A stretch of 64,000 nt of DNA from Blautia hansenii DSM 20583 (GTDB taxonomy: Bacteria; Bacillota; Clostridia; Lachnospirales; Lachnospiraceae), in NCBI RefSeq assembly GCF_002222595.2, contig NZ_CP022413.2:2503501-2567500 (forward strand), read 5' to 3'. A program made the position numbers and the translations under genes. The notes below the pieces were generated by a model. The model did not search any database. It worked only from the letters and a program-made list of their open reading frames with translations, and had not been told where the DNA came from. Position 1 is the first letter of the stretch; each line of letters starts with the position of its first letter. Positions 38,522 to 45,434 of this stretch are shown piece by piece.

Positions 38522-38524
38522 TTT

Positions 38525-39322
38525 CTACAAAGGCAAATCCCGTTTTTTAAATCCCATTATTCCTATCATGAAGAATATTCCTGCTAAAAGCCACAATATC
38601 CCTACATACGCAAATCCAACCCAATCATATTCCATTATTTTTTCAGCATCAAACAGCGTCAGCGGAGTAAAATATTTCAAAAATTCAATATCTTCATTTA
38701 CCTGTGAAAGCATCTGAATTAAGAAAAATCCCAGTCCAATTCCCGCTCCCAGACCAACAGAAAACTTCATTTCATTAAACAGGCAGGCAAACAGAAAGCA
38801 CATAGAAGCCAAAAATATTTCCAGAGAAGCCAATCCGAAATTCAACACCAGAAATTTCTCAATTTCCAGTTTTCCCTCAAACATAATCTCACTGCATATT
38901 ATAATCAGCGCTACGGCATACAGAACCAGTAAAATCACTCCTGAAAGCAGGACTACAAGCTGTGTAACAATAATTTCGCTTCGGCTGTAATGCGTATTTA
39001 ATAAATATGCCATAGAACCTTTTTCCATATACTTAGAAACTAATTTGTAACACATAATGATGATGTAAATAAACGGAATAATCACTAAAATAAATCCATA
39101 TAAATAATTATTCAAAAAATCCAGCAGTGTAACTCCCGGATTTTCCATACCAAATGCAGCAAAAAATTCCGGCATGCTCTCTGCCATGGCGTTTATTCCG
39201 GTCCCTACTTCCGGGTCATACATTGCAGTAATGATACCGGAATAAAGAGTAACAATCCCCATAAACAACAGCAATATTTTATAATTGGATTTTATTTCTC
39301 TTTTTAACAATGGTATACTCAT
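38525..39322 (-). CDS. ABC-2 type transporter permease
   Basis: This 265-aa protein has six hydrophobic segments and is the membrane partner of the ATPase that overlaps it. The ATG at 39322 overlaps the ATPase stop (TGATG) and has AGGAGG 7 nt before it; a GTG one codon earlier is less likely. The substrate is unknown; such pairs often export antibiotics or lipids. Confidence 0.88.
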   Translation of the reverse strand: MSIPLLKREIKSNYKILLLFMGIVTLYSGIITAMYDPEVGTGINAMAESMPEFFAAFGMENPGVTLLDFLNNYLYGFILVIIPFIYIIIMCYKLVSKYMEKGSMAYLLNTHYSRSEIIVTQLVVLLSGVILLVLYAVALIIICSEIMFEGKLEIEKFLVLNFGLASLEIFLASMCFLFACLFNEMKFSVGLGAGIGLGFFLIQMLSQVNEDIEFLKYFTPLTLFDAEKIMEYDWVGFAYVGILWLLAGIFFMIGIMGFKKRDLPL

Positions 39323-40203
39323 CACTTTTCCTCCTTGTAATAACGCAAAAAAACTTCTTCCAACGTCTGGTTTCTGACAGCAATATCCTGCACCTCGTAC
39401 CGGCTTAACTGCTTAATCAATTCATCTACTTGATTTTTTAAAGACAGAAAAACTGTATTCTCCCTTCTTTGACTGTCAGAATATAAGCCTTGAAAGTTTT
39501 CTGCACTTTTTATATCAGAAAAAGTAATTTCATAATGCTTCACTCTGTTATTTTTTATCTTATGTATATCTTCATCTGCGACAATTTTTCCGTCTTTTAT
39601 CATAACCACTCGGTCACAGGTATTTTCCACTTCTTCAAAAATATGCGAAGACATTAAAATTGTTTTTCCAGCATCCTTCTCCCTTTTAATCAGCTCTACA
39701 AACTTGTTCTGCATAATCGGGTCTAATCCCGTAGTCGGTTCATCTAAAATTAAAATCGGCACGTTCTGCATAAAAGCAATAATCAATCCGATTTTTTGCT
39801 TCATACCCTTAGACATCTTTTTAATCTTAACCTGTGTATCGATTTCCAAATATTCCGTTAGTTCTCTCGCATACGTCAGGTCTTTCATCTTCTTCATTTT
39901 CGCCATAAATTCAATAAACTCTTTTCCTGACATATTGTCCATAAAAGCAATTTCGCCCGGAAGATATCCCACCTTCATCTGAACACAAGAAGCATTGCGA
40001 AAACAATCCATGTTTAAAATCTGTGCCCTTCCTTTTTGTGGGCTTATAAATCCCATAAGATGTCTGATGGTTGTAGTCTTTCCTGCTCCATTAGAGCCTA
40101 AAAATCCCACAACTTCACCTTCTTTCACAGAAAATGACACATCAAAAATTCCTTTTTTATTTCCATAATCCTTGGTCAGATTTTCAATTTCTATTACAGC
40201 CAT
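39322..40203 (-). CDS. ABC transporter ATP-binding protein
   Basis: This 293-aa ATPase has Walker A GFLGSNGAGKTTTIRHLMGF, signature KKMSKGMKQKIGL, Walker B ILILDEPTTGLDP and switch His in ILMSSHIFEEVE. The C-terminal 80 residues form the accessory domain common in drug or lipid exporters. It is transcribed from the promoter at 40251-40279. Confidence 0.93.
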   Translation of the reverse strand: MAVIEIENLTKDYGNKKGIFDVSFSVKEGEVVGFLGSNGAGKTTTIRHLMGFISPQKGRAQILNMDCFRNASCVQMKVGYLPGEIAFMDNMSGKEFIEFMAKMKKMKDLTYARELTEYLEIDTQVKIKKMSKGMKQKIGLIIAFMQNVPILILDEPTTGLDPIMQNKFVELIKREKDAGKTILMSSHIFEEVENTCDRVVMIKDGKIVADEDIHKIKNNRVKHYEITFSDIKSAENFQGLYSDSQRRENTVFLSLKNQVDELIKQLSRYEVQDIAVRNQTLEEVFLRYYKEEK

Positions 40204-40250
40204 CCATTCCCCTCCCTATCATTCTGCTCTCTACTTTTTATTATTTTCTT

Positions 40251-40279
40251 ATTATACAAAAGCAAAGTTTCCCGGACAA
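40251..40279 (-). promoter_or_regulatory. Sigma-A promoter of the ABC exporter
   Basis: TTGTCC (40274-40279) and TATAAT (40251-40256) are 17 nt apart on the minus strand. It lies downstream of the riboswitch terminator, so the exporter does not need the riboswitch transcript. Confidence 0.75.
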
Positions 40280-40354
40280 GAGTAAGAATGTTATGACAGA
40301 ATTTCTATCACGTAAAAAGACTGCATATCTCTCGATACACAGTCCTATAAAAAT

Positions 40355-40519
40355 ATGAAATATTGTTTCCTGATGAAGTGCCCTGACTTTAGTCACGAAT
40401 TATTCTGTTCCTGCGGAGGATGCGCCGTTTTGTCTGTTGCGGGAAAACAAAACTTTGTAAAACAGGAGTTCAGAAGCAGGACACCTCACCTGCCATTTAA
40501 TCAACGCATAATTCTATAA
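40355..40519 (+). CDS. Possible Cys-rich small ORF (54 aa), no clear ribosome site
   Basis: The ATG at 40355 opens a 54-codon frame reading MKYCFLMKCPDFSHELFCS, then CGGCAVLSVAGKQNF. Five of its six cysteines fall within residues 9-23 or just before. No Shine-Dalgarno sequence or promoter was seen, and it lies antisense to the space between an unused riboswitch and the ABC operon. It could be a peptide precursor, a decayed gene or chance. Confidence 0.25.
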   Translation: MKYCFLMKCPDFSHELFCSCGGCAVLSVAGKQNFVKQEFRSRTPHLPFNQRIIL

Positions 40520-40555
40520 GTTCAGGTTCTTACCTTTCGGCATTCCATAAAAAAA

Positions 40556-40578
40556 TCCACCTTCATCATGAAAGTGGA
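40556..40578 (-). terminator. Terminator of the cobalamin riboswitch
   Basis: TCCACTTTC and GAAGGTGGA (one G-U pair) close a short loop, followed by seven U on the minus strand. It lies just beyond the aptamer, as expected for a transcription-terminating riboswitch. Confidence 0.8.
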
Positions 40579-40629
40579 ATCATCTACTGTAACTCACAGT
40601 ATGAGGGATTCAAACTTTGCACGGAAGTT

Positions 40630-40825
40630 TTCACCTTACTGCTATTAAGCAGGTTTCCTGACTCATGGTTCATTGCTTTGCTTCTCCTTCTCGTATCAAA
40701 ATACAATGGATTATTGAAGCATTGCTCCCCAAATACAGTGACCGGATCGCTCAGGATTCTCACCTGATTCCCTTTTCACCGGCGTTGTGCGGTCAACGCA
40801 GATGCACTTAATAGGTTTATGGAAT
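40630..40825 (-). promoter_or_regulatory. Cobalamin (B12) riboswitch, no downstream gene
   Basis: On the minus strand the conserved blocks appear in order: GGTGAAAAGGGAA, GTGAGAATCC, CGGTCACTGTA (CACTG at 40736-40740) and GTCAGGAAACCTGC (40649-40662), the B12-box pattern. The promoter (40837-40865) and terminator (40556-40578) are intact. The next minus-strand gene starts 350 nt beyond the terminator, has its own promoter and is an ABC exporter of no known B12 link. Confidence 0.85.
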
Positions 40826-40836
40826 TATACAACACA

Positions 40837-40865
40837 ATAATACCATTCCATATACCCACAGTCAA
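40837..40865 (-). promoter_or_regulatory. Sigma-A promoter of the riboswitch transcript
   Basis: TTGACT (40860-40865) and TATTAT (40837-40842) are 17 nt apart. The -35 overlaps the last codons of the spore protein gene. Confidence 0.75.
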
Positions 40866-41065
40866 GCATTTTTCTTTCTCTCATTTTCCCGTTTTCGCTT
40901 TGTCATAAGTCCGCCTATACGCCCGGTTTCTTTTGCTGACAGACTTTTCCATCCACTGTCTAAAACCTTATCTAAAAGTCCTAATTCCTCTGCGATTTCA
41001 TATTTTACTTTCTCTTCTTCCGGAATATTATTCAAATCAATTTTTTCTTCTTTTTTCTTTGCCAT
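40862..41065 (-). CDS. Alpha/beta-type small acid-soluble spore protein
   Basis: This 67-aa protein coats forespore DNA. KYEIAEELGLLDKVLDSGW and SAKETGRIGGLMTKRKR match the two conserved blocks of alpha/beta SASPs; the GPR protease site lies in YEIAEE. The N-terminus is charged and unlike the classical SspA to SspD proteins. A sigma-G-type promoter lies upstream. AAAGGAG lies 12 nt before the ATG, partly inside a terminator hairpin. Confidence 0.85.
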   Translation of the reverse strand: MAKKKEEKIDLNNIPEEEKVKYEIAEELGLLDKVLDSGWKSLSAKETGRIGGLMTKRKRENERKKNA

Positions 41066-41101
41066 AAAAAAGCCACACTCCTTTCTTCTTTGGAGTATGG
41101 C
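41066..41101 (-). terminator. Terminator of pspC unit, overlapping the spore-gene ribosome site
   Basis: GCCATACTCC (41092-41101) pairs with GGAGTGTGGC (41072-41081) over 10 bp, followed by six U. The right arm contains the GGAG of the SASP ribosome binding site, and the left arm contains the -10 box of its promoter. Confidence 0.85.
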
Positions 41102-41122
41102 CTTAATTTACAGTTTTATACA
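41094..41122 (-). promoter_or_regulatory. Sigma-G promoter of the spore protein gene
   Basis: TGTATA (41117-41122) and CATACT (41094-41099) are 17 nt apart, close to the sigma-G consensus TGAATA-17-CATACTA. The predicted start near 41087 falls in the terminator loop. Confidence 0.7.
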
Positions 41123-41135
41123 AAGAAACCTGCTT

Positions 41136-41321
41136 TTATTTTGGAATTACGATTGCTGCAATGATATAAGCGATAATTCCTGTTCCAAATCCCATGCAGG
41201 TAAGAATAATCCATGCAAGACGGATTAAAGTAGGATCAATATTGAAATATTCTGCGATACCTCCGCAAACACCTGCTAACATACAATTTGTTGATGAACG
41301 ATATAATCTTTTATCTGACAT
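41136..41321 (-). CDS. PspC-domain membrane protein
   Basis: This 61-aa protein is a single PspC domain: RLYRSSTNCMLAGVCGGIAEYF, then two hydrophobic stretches ending in AAIVIPK. Such proteins are linked to envelope stress. It is the last gene of the padR-DUF1700-DUF4097-pspC unit, 14 nt after the DUF4097 gene. Confidence 0.9.
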   Translation of the reverse strand: MSDKRLYRSSTNCMLAGVCGGIAEYFNIDPTLIRLAWIILTCMGFGTGIIAYIIAAIVIPK

Positions 41322-41335
41322 AATACTCTCTCCTT

Positions 41336-42163
41336 TTACTGATTTTCAAAATTAACAGCTACACTTCCTGAACTGCTTTCAATATCTATTTTTTTCAAGC
41401 TTCCTGCTGTGCCATATCTGGCATTTGTAGTTCCTGCGTGTTCCTCTCCGTTTAATACAAGATGACCGCTGGCGCATTTTGTCCTCACTGCGTAATCCTC
41501 TAACTTTCCTGTCTGTGTAACAGCAAAATCGCCGGATGCCATTTCAATATCTGTTTCCTGTGCATCTAAAAGCTCTATCTGCACGCTGCCTGACATCAAA
41601 GTAAAATCACCCTCTCTTACGGAAAGCTTTCCTGAGCTTAAAAATTGTCCCGACTCTAAATGAACATCAAGAGAAGAAAATACTTTACTTTCCGGTACTT
41701 CAATAATAAGGTCTTCCATTACCCCATAATCATGATATTCTCTTTCCAGTGACAGCTCCCTGTCTTCTGTATCTAATTCTAAGAAATCCTGATCTGTCAG
41801 CCCTGAAATTCTGATTTCGTCCTCCGGAATTGTACGAATTTCTACCTTTCCTGAATAGATTTCAATATCTATACTGTCTATTTCTGAAGGAAGAAATTCA
41901 CGCTGTTCCATGCTGCCATGATTAAAATTGTCTAAATCTCCAAGGCTATGACGATAATCGTTAAAATCATCGTCCATATCCCACCACGGTCCTTCGTGAT
42001 CCCGACATGCTCTCCTAAGAACATGATACAAACGGCTATTTGTAAAATTACCGGTAATGGACCGAACCGAACCTCCAAATACCAATCCCACGCCTGCAAG
42101 GCATCCGCCTACAATACCTGTAATGAGAACAACAATCAATGCAATCTTCGTAAATTTTTTCAT
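41336..42163 (-). CDS. DUF4097-family beta-repeat protein
   Basis: This 275-aa protein has an N-terminal membrane helix (about 7-30) and an extracellular part of short repeated beta strands (IDIEIYSGKVEIRT, LDVHLESGQFLSSG, IEMASGDFAVTQ, IDIESSSGSVAVNF), typical of DUF4097 beta-helix proteins. It overlaps the DUF1700 gene by 4 nt. Function is unknown; the genomic association points to envelope stress sensing. Confidence 0.85.
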   Translation of the reverse strand: MKKFTKIALIVVLITGIVGGCLAGVGLVFGGSVRSITGNFTNSRLYHVLRRACRDHEGPWWDMDDDFNDYRHSLGDLDNFNHGSMEQREFLPSEIDSIDIEIYSGKVEIRTIPEDEIRISGLTDQDFLELDTEDRELSLEREYHDYGVMEDLIIEVPESKVFSSLDVHLESGQFLSSGKLSVREGDFTLMSGSVQIELLDAQETDIEMASGDFAVTQTGKLEDYAVRTKCASGHLVLNGEEHAGTTNARYGTAGSLKKIDIESSSGSVAVNFENQ

Positions 42164-42846
42164 TTTCTTTCACCTCCCCGTATTCCTCTGTGTAAAATTC
42201 TTTGTATAAAGTCAATTACCCAGCGGAAACAAATCGGAAATACTTTTACTGCCAGCCACAAAAATCCCAGCAAAAGCAATAAACCGATACAAATCATCAA
42301 AAGTCCTGTGCCTGCAACCAAGCATACCGTAGGCACTGCCGGAAACTGTGTAACTGCTACGCCTAAAGAAATAATACCGCCCATTAACAGCCCGATACAT
42401 CCGAAAAATAATGCTGCTGCCACACCAATAGCTGCTCCTACAAGCGCTACAATCAATCCCAATCCTGCAACTGCCAACGCTCCCCAAAACGGTACGGTTA
42501 TAATTGCCAGCAGTAATATCAACGCCCATGACAAGCTGCTTCTTTTTGGCTTCTGTTCCACCCTTTCACTCTGAATGTCCGGCATATTTTTTTCTTCAAA
42601 GCGTTCATCGGTATATCCTGTTTCCCGATATTCTCCGTGCTCGCTGCCGTTTTCGTCTAAATCTGCTTTAATGGTTGCCGCAACTTTTCCCGGACTTCCC
42701 AGTTCCTGAATAACCGTTGCTTCGTTTTCCTCTCCGGCATCGTCAAAATAATTCTCATAAAACTCCAATGCCTCTTTTCTCTCCTGTTCCGGTATATCCC
42801 ACAGCAGCCGCTCCAGCTGCTCTAAAAATTCCTTTTTTCTCATCAT
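42160..42846 (-). CDS. DUF1700 (HAAS domain) membrane protein
   Basis: This 228-aa protein has an N-terminal HAAS-type helical domain (RLLWDIPEQERKEALEFY, GSPGKVAATIKAD), an acidic linker, then about four membrane helices with Gly/Ala-rich segments. Such proteins pair with PadR regulators, perhaps as targets or partners. Its ATG overlaps the padR stop (TGATG). Confidence 0.88.
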   Translation of the reverse strand: MMRKKEFLEQLERLLWDIPEQERKEALEFYENYFDDAGEENEATVIQELGSPGKVAATIKADLDENGSEHGEYRETGYTDERFEEKNMPDIQSERVEQKPKRSSLSWALILLLAIITVPFWGALAVAGLGLIVALVGAAIGVAAALFFGCIGLLMGGIISLGVAVTQFPAVPTVCLVAGTGLLMICIGLLLLLGFLWLAVKVFPICFRWVIDFIQRILHRGIRGGERK

Positions 42847-43166
42847 TTCCCTATTCCTCCCTCAAACAATGTACTTATCTTTGTTGAGTAGCTTCTCCAT
42901 TCTGCACGATACAAGTCCAACTGTACCTTTCCTTTTTCTGTTACTTTATAATATCGCCTGTTTCTGCCGCCATATTCCTTATCATAGGTTTCCAAACATT
43001 CATCCTTTTGAAGTCTGCGAAGTACGGGATAAAGAGTGGACTCAGAAACCTCCAGAACCTGTCGGACATCCTGTGTAATCTTATATCCGTAAGTTCCTTC
43101 ACTCTCATTGGACACAACTGCCAGTACAATAGCATCTAAGAGGGCAGCGCCTGTATTAAAAACCAT
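42843..43166 (-). CDS. PadR-family transcriptional regulator
   Basis: This 107-aa winged-helix repressor has TYGYKITQDVRQVLEVSESTLYPVLRRLQKDECLE, the PadR DNA-binding core, then GGRNRRYYKVTEKGK. It heads an operon with DUF1700, DUF4097 and pspC genes and probably represses it; the upstream region has inverted and direct repeats over the promoter. Confidence 0.93.
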   Translation of the reverse strand: MVFNTGAALLDAIVLAVVSNESEGTYGYKITQDVRQVLEVSESTLYPVLRRLQKDECLETYDKEYGGRNRRYYKVTEKGKVQLDLYRAEWRSYSTKISTLFEGGIGK

Positions 43167-43228
43167 AACTTCACCTCATTTCTATTGCTATAATATTGTT
43201 TTATACGCAATACTATTTTATTTTTAAT

Positions 43229-43258
43229 ACTATACGCTATATAATATTATTTTGTCAA
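43229..43258 (-). promoter_or_regulatory. Promoter and probable operator of the padR operon
   Basis: TTGACA (43253-43258) and TATAGT (43229-43234) are 18 nt apart. The palindrome TATAGCGTATA overlaps the -10, and a second GCGTATA block lies about 25 nt downstream. This is consistent with autoregulation by PadR. Confidence 0.6.
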
Positions 43259-43307
43259 TGATATTTTCTAAAAGAAATTCGAAAGATTTTTGAAAGAAAA
43301 AAACTAA

Positions 43308-43333
43308 GGGACTGCGCGGTTAAGCACAATCCC
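43308..43333 (-). terminator. Rho-independent terminator after the lipoprotein gene
   Basis: GGGATTGTGC pairs with GCGCAGTCCC around a short loop, followed by TTAGTTTTTTTC on the minus strand. Confidence 0.8.
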
Positions 43334-43358
43334 TCTTTCTCAATTTTCACATTATATA

Positions 43359-44432
43359 TTACACTTCATCTTGCGGAACATCCCCAATCGTATACAGTTC
43401 TCCCTCCATCTTACCCATCATCTCCTGAAGTTTTTCTCGATTTGCTTCGTAGAAGGCTTTTGCCTCTTTCATTGTTTCTTCAAATTCTTCTATTCCCTCT
43501 TTTTCTACTTCCGGTATCATGACCTCTTCTACAAAGACTCTATAATACTCCTCCCAGCTCTTACATTGCTTATCGCCTATGGTATCTTTCCCATCATAAA
43601 ATTCATTTTTCCTATCCACTTGAATTTTACTTCTAAAGTATGCCGCTTCGATAAGACTGCGCCCTTTTTCAATCCCCTCTTCTACGGTAAGTCCGTAATC
43701 CTTGTAAATCTGCTCGCCGATATTTTTATAATACTCACTTTCTTTATACTGTTCCGCATATAATTCTGTCGCTTCTGCCAGCTTTTTATCAGAAAGCTGA
43801 TATCCCTGCATTTCGGCATACTTATCATTTATCCACAAATCTTTTGCTTCCTGCTCTGCAAGTTCTATGGCTTTTTCTTCCGAATACCCTTTGTAGCTTA
43901 TATTTTTCATTACATCTGTAATATAGAAAAATCTCAAATCTATGGGTTCCAGCTCCTTCATCAAGTCAAAATATATCTTATGCGTTTCCTCTTCTCCTAT
44001 CATGGCAATCAAAACCGGAGCTGTCATTTTCTGACAACTCTCCATGTGTTCCGTTACAAAATCCCCGTCAGAATATAGTCTTCCATCCTCGGTCTCAAAA
44101 TACCAGTCTTCTCCTTTCCGGAAGAAATAAAACATCTGCTTTGTTCCGTTTTTTACCACAACTCCCACAGACCAGTAATCTTCCCCTTTATCCAAATCTT
44201 TTCTTTGCTTTTTATTTACAGGAGGCGCTTTTTCCAAGTTAGACACTAAACTTTCTGCATTTGCTTGCGGATAGTCCTCCCCTACTGTCATACGCATACT
44301 GCCAAGCTGCACCTGTTCAATTTTTCCCATATCCGGCAACTCTACCTGTCCATAATTTTCCTCTTTCTCGCATCCGGAAAATAGAAAACAGATACTAAAA
44401 GCAGCGAACAATGTAAGCACTTGTTTTTTCAT
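43359..44432 (-). CDS. Lipoprotein of unknown function with SurA-like helical region
   Basis: This 357-aa protein has a signal peptide with lipobox FLFSGC (Cys21). Residues of about 30-150 include a beta-rich part (YWSVGVVVKNGTKQMFYFF). The C-terminal 190 residues are helical and charged and resemble the SurA/PrsA N-terminal chaperone region (SEEKAIELAEQEAKDLW, AELYAEQYKES-like). No PPIase domain is present. It stands alone between terminators. The chaperone resemblance is weak. Confidence 0.7.
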   Translation of the reverse strand: MKKQVLTLFAAFSICFLFSGCEKEENYGQVELPDMGKIEQVQLGSMRMTVGEDYPQANAESLVSNLEKAPPVNKKQRKDLDKGEDYWSVGVVVKNGTKQMFYFFRKGEDWYFETEDGRLYSDGDFVTEHMESCQKMTAPVLIAMIGEEETHKIYFDLMKELEPIDLRFFYITDVMKNISYKGYSEEKAIELAEQEAKDLWINDKYAEMQGYQLSDKKLAEATELYAEQYKESEYYKNIGEQIYKDYGLTVEEGIEKGRSLIEAAYFRSKIQVDRKNEFYDGKDTIGDKQCKSWEEYYRVFVEEVMIPEVEKEGIEEFEETMKEAKAFYEANREKLQEMMGKMEGELYTIGDVPQDEV

Positions 44433-44521
44433 AAGCTTTCCTCTCTTTCACTAAATAGCAATGTTAAAACGCATACACTTCTTTATAGTAAAATGATATC
44501 ATAGTAAAACGGAAATTAAAA

Positions 44522-44704
44522 GGTTTTTCCGGTCGTAAATACTTTTTCTACTTTAATACCATAATATTTGTTTTTGTAGTACAATACTATTATCAAGACG
44601 AAGTTTACTATATTGAAAAAGAAAACGGTAAAATGAGTGATGATTATATACAAACAGCTATTTATTATACAGAACAATATTTTCAAAATAACATTTCTGT
44701 ATAA
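44522..44704 (+). pseudogene. Possible truncated reading frame upstream of the GNAT gene
   Basis: Frame 44522-44704 reads as protein (for example QDEVYYIEKENGKMSDDYI, then QTAIYYTEQYFQNNISV and stop) but has no start codon near its beginning. It could be the remnant of a gene whose 5' part is lost. A resemblance of its end to the first helix of AraC-type DNA-binding domains is too short to trust. Confidence 0.25.
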
Positions 44705-44723
44705 CACATTATGGAGAAAGATT

Positions 44724-45224
44724 ATGAACGAAACCCATTTATCTCAAAGCTATCGCGTTAGAAAATTAAATTTAGAAGACATTGATAAGATTTTTCATTT
44801 ATGTTCTTCTAATTCTATTTTTTATCAATACCATCCTGTAAAACTTACAAAAGAAAGTATATTAGGGGATTTTTATGCCTTACCTCCAAATAAAGAATAT
44901 AAGGATAAATTTTTTGTTGGATATTATGATGACGACATATTAGTAGCTGTCATGGATTTGATATTAAATTATCCAAAAGAAAATATAGCTTTTATTGGTT
45001 TCTTTATGTTAGATTATGCCTATCAAGGTCAAGGCATTGCTTCTGAAATTATTCGAGACTGTCTCCAATATCTCAAAGTTTCCGGTTATTATAAAGTCCG
45101 TCTTGCCATTGATAAGGGAAACCTCCAAAGCCAAACATTTTGGAAAAGAAATCATTTTTCCGAAACAGGGGAAGAATTTTTAAGTGACATGTATACTTAT
45201 CTTCCAATGGAACAAATTTTATGA
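44724..45224 (+). CDS. GNAT-family N-acetyltransferase
   Basis: This 166-aa protein has the GNAT core: YRVRKLNLEDIDKIF (strand 1), FIGFFMLDYAYQGQGIASEII (acetyl-CoA loop, Q-G-Q-G-I-A) and VRLAIDKGNLQSQTFWKRNHF. The substrate is unknown. The ATG at 44724 follows GGAGA by 6-7 nt; the frame opens further upstream without a ribosome site. Base composition is more A/T-rich than its neighbours, possibly acquired. Confidence 0.88.
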   Translation: MNETHLSQSYRVRKLNLEDIDKIFHLCSSNSIFYQYHPVKLTKESILGDFYALPPNKEYKDKFFVGYYDDDILVAVMDLILNYPKENIAFIGFFMLDYAYQGQGIASEIIRDCLQYLKVSGYYKVRLAIDKGNLQSQTFWKRNHFSETGEEFLSDMYTYLPMEQIL

Positions 45225-45323
45225 TAAGTAGATGAAGAAAGCACTTGAAATGGTTATTCCTCAACTCTAAAGTTTACGAATTTTTTCAAGAACCATACGT
45301 ATTTCTTCTGAAACAACATATCC

Positions 45324-45352
45324 TTGAAAAGCCTGTAAGTATATGCTATACT
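45324..45352 (+). promoter_or_regulatory. Sigma-A promoter of a candidate small RNA
   Basis: TTGAAA (45324-45329) and TATACT (45347-45352) are 17 nt apart on the plus strand. No annotated gene follows before the terminator. Confidence 0.65.
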
Positions 45353-45358
45353 GACGAC

Positions 45359-45430
45359 AGGCAAAATGATAAAAGGTCCATTGGACTACACACAAAACCC
45401 CCATGAGCGGCATCTCATGGGGGTTTTTAT
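45359..45430 (+). ncRNA. Candidate small RNA of about 70 nt
   Basis: A strong plus-strand promoter is followed 42 nt later by a GC-rich hairpin and U-run, so a short transcript is predicted. It starts ATGATAAAAGG about 7 nt into the transcript, but the open frame would run through the terminator. It lies tail-to-tail with addA. Expression is inferred only from promoter and terminator. Confidence 0.4.
45394..45429. terminator. Bidirectional terminator
   Basis: CCCCCATGAG and CTCATGGGGG pair perfectly around a 7-nt loop, with A-run before and T-run after. It ends addA on the minus strand and the candidate small RNA on the plus strand. Confidence 0.9.
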
Positions 45431-45434
45431 TCTA

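Noticed and set aside
42212..42529. 105-aa minus-strand frame within the DUF1700 gene
   Set aside because: It is another frame of a coding region with a clear protein product; no ribosome site.
44516..44707. 63-aa minus-strand frame upstream of the GNAT gene
   Set aside because: It is A/T-rich hydrophobic sequence antisense to the GNAT leader, with no ribosome site.
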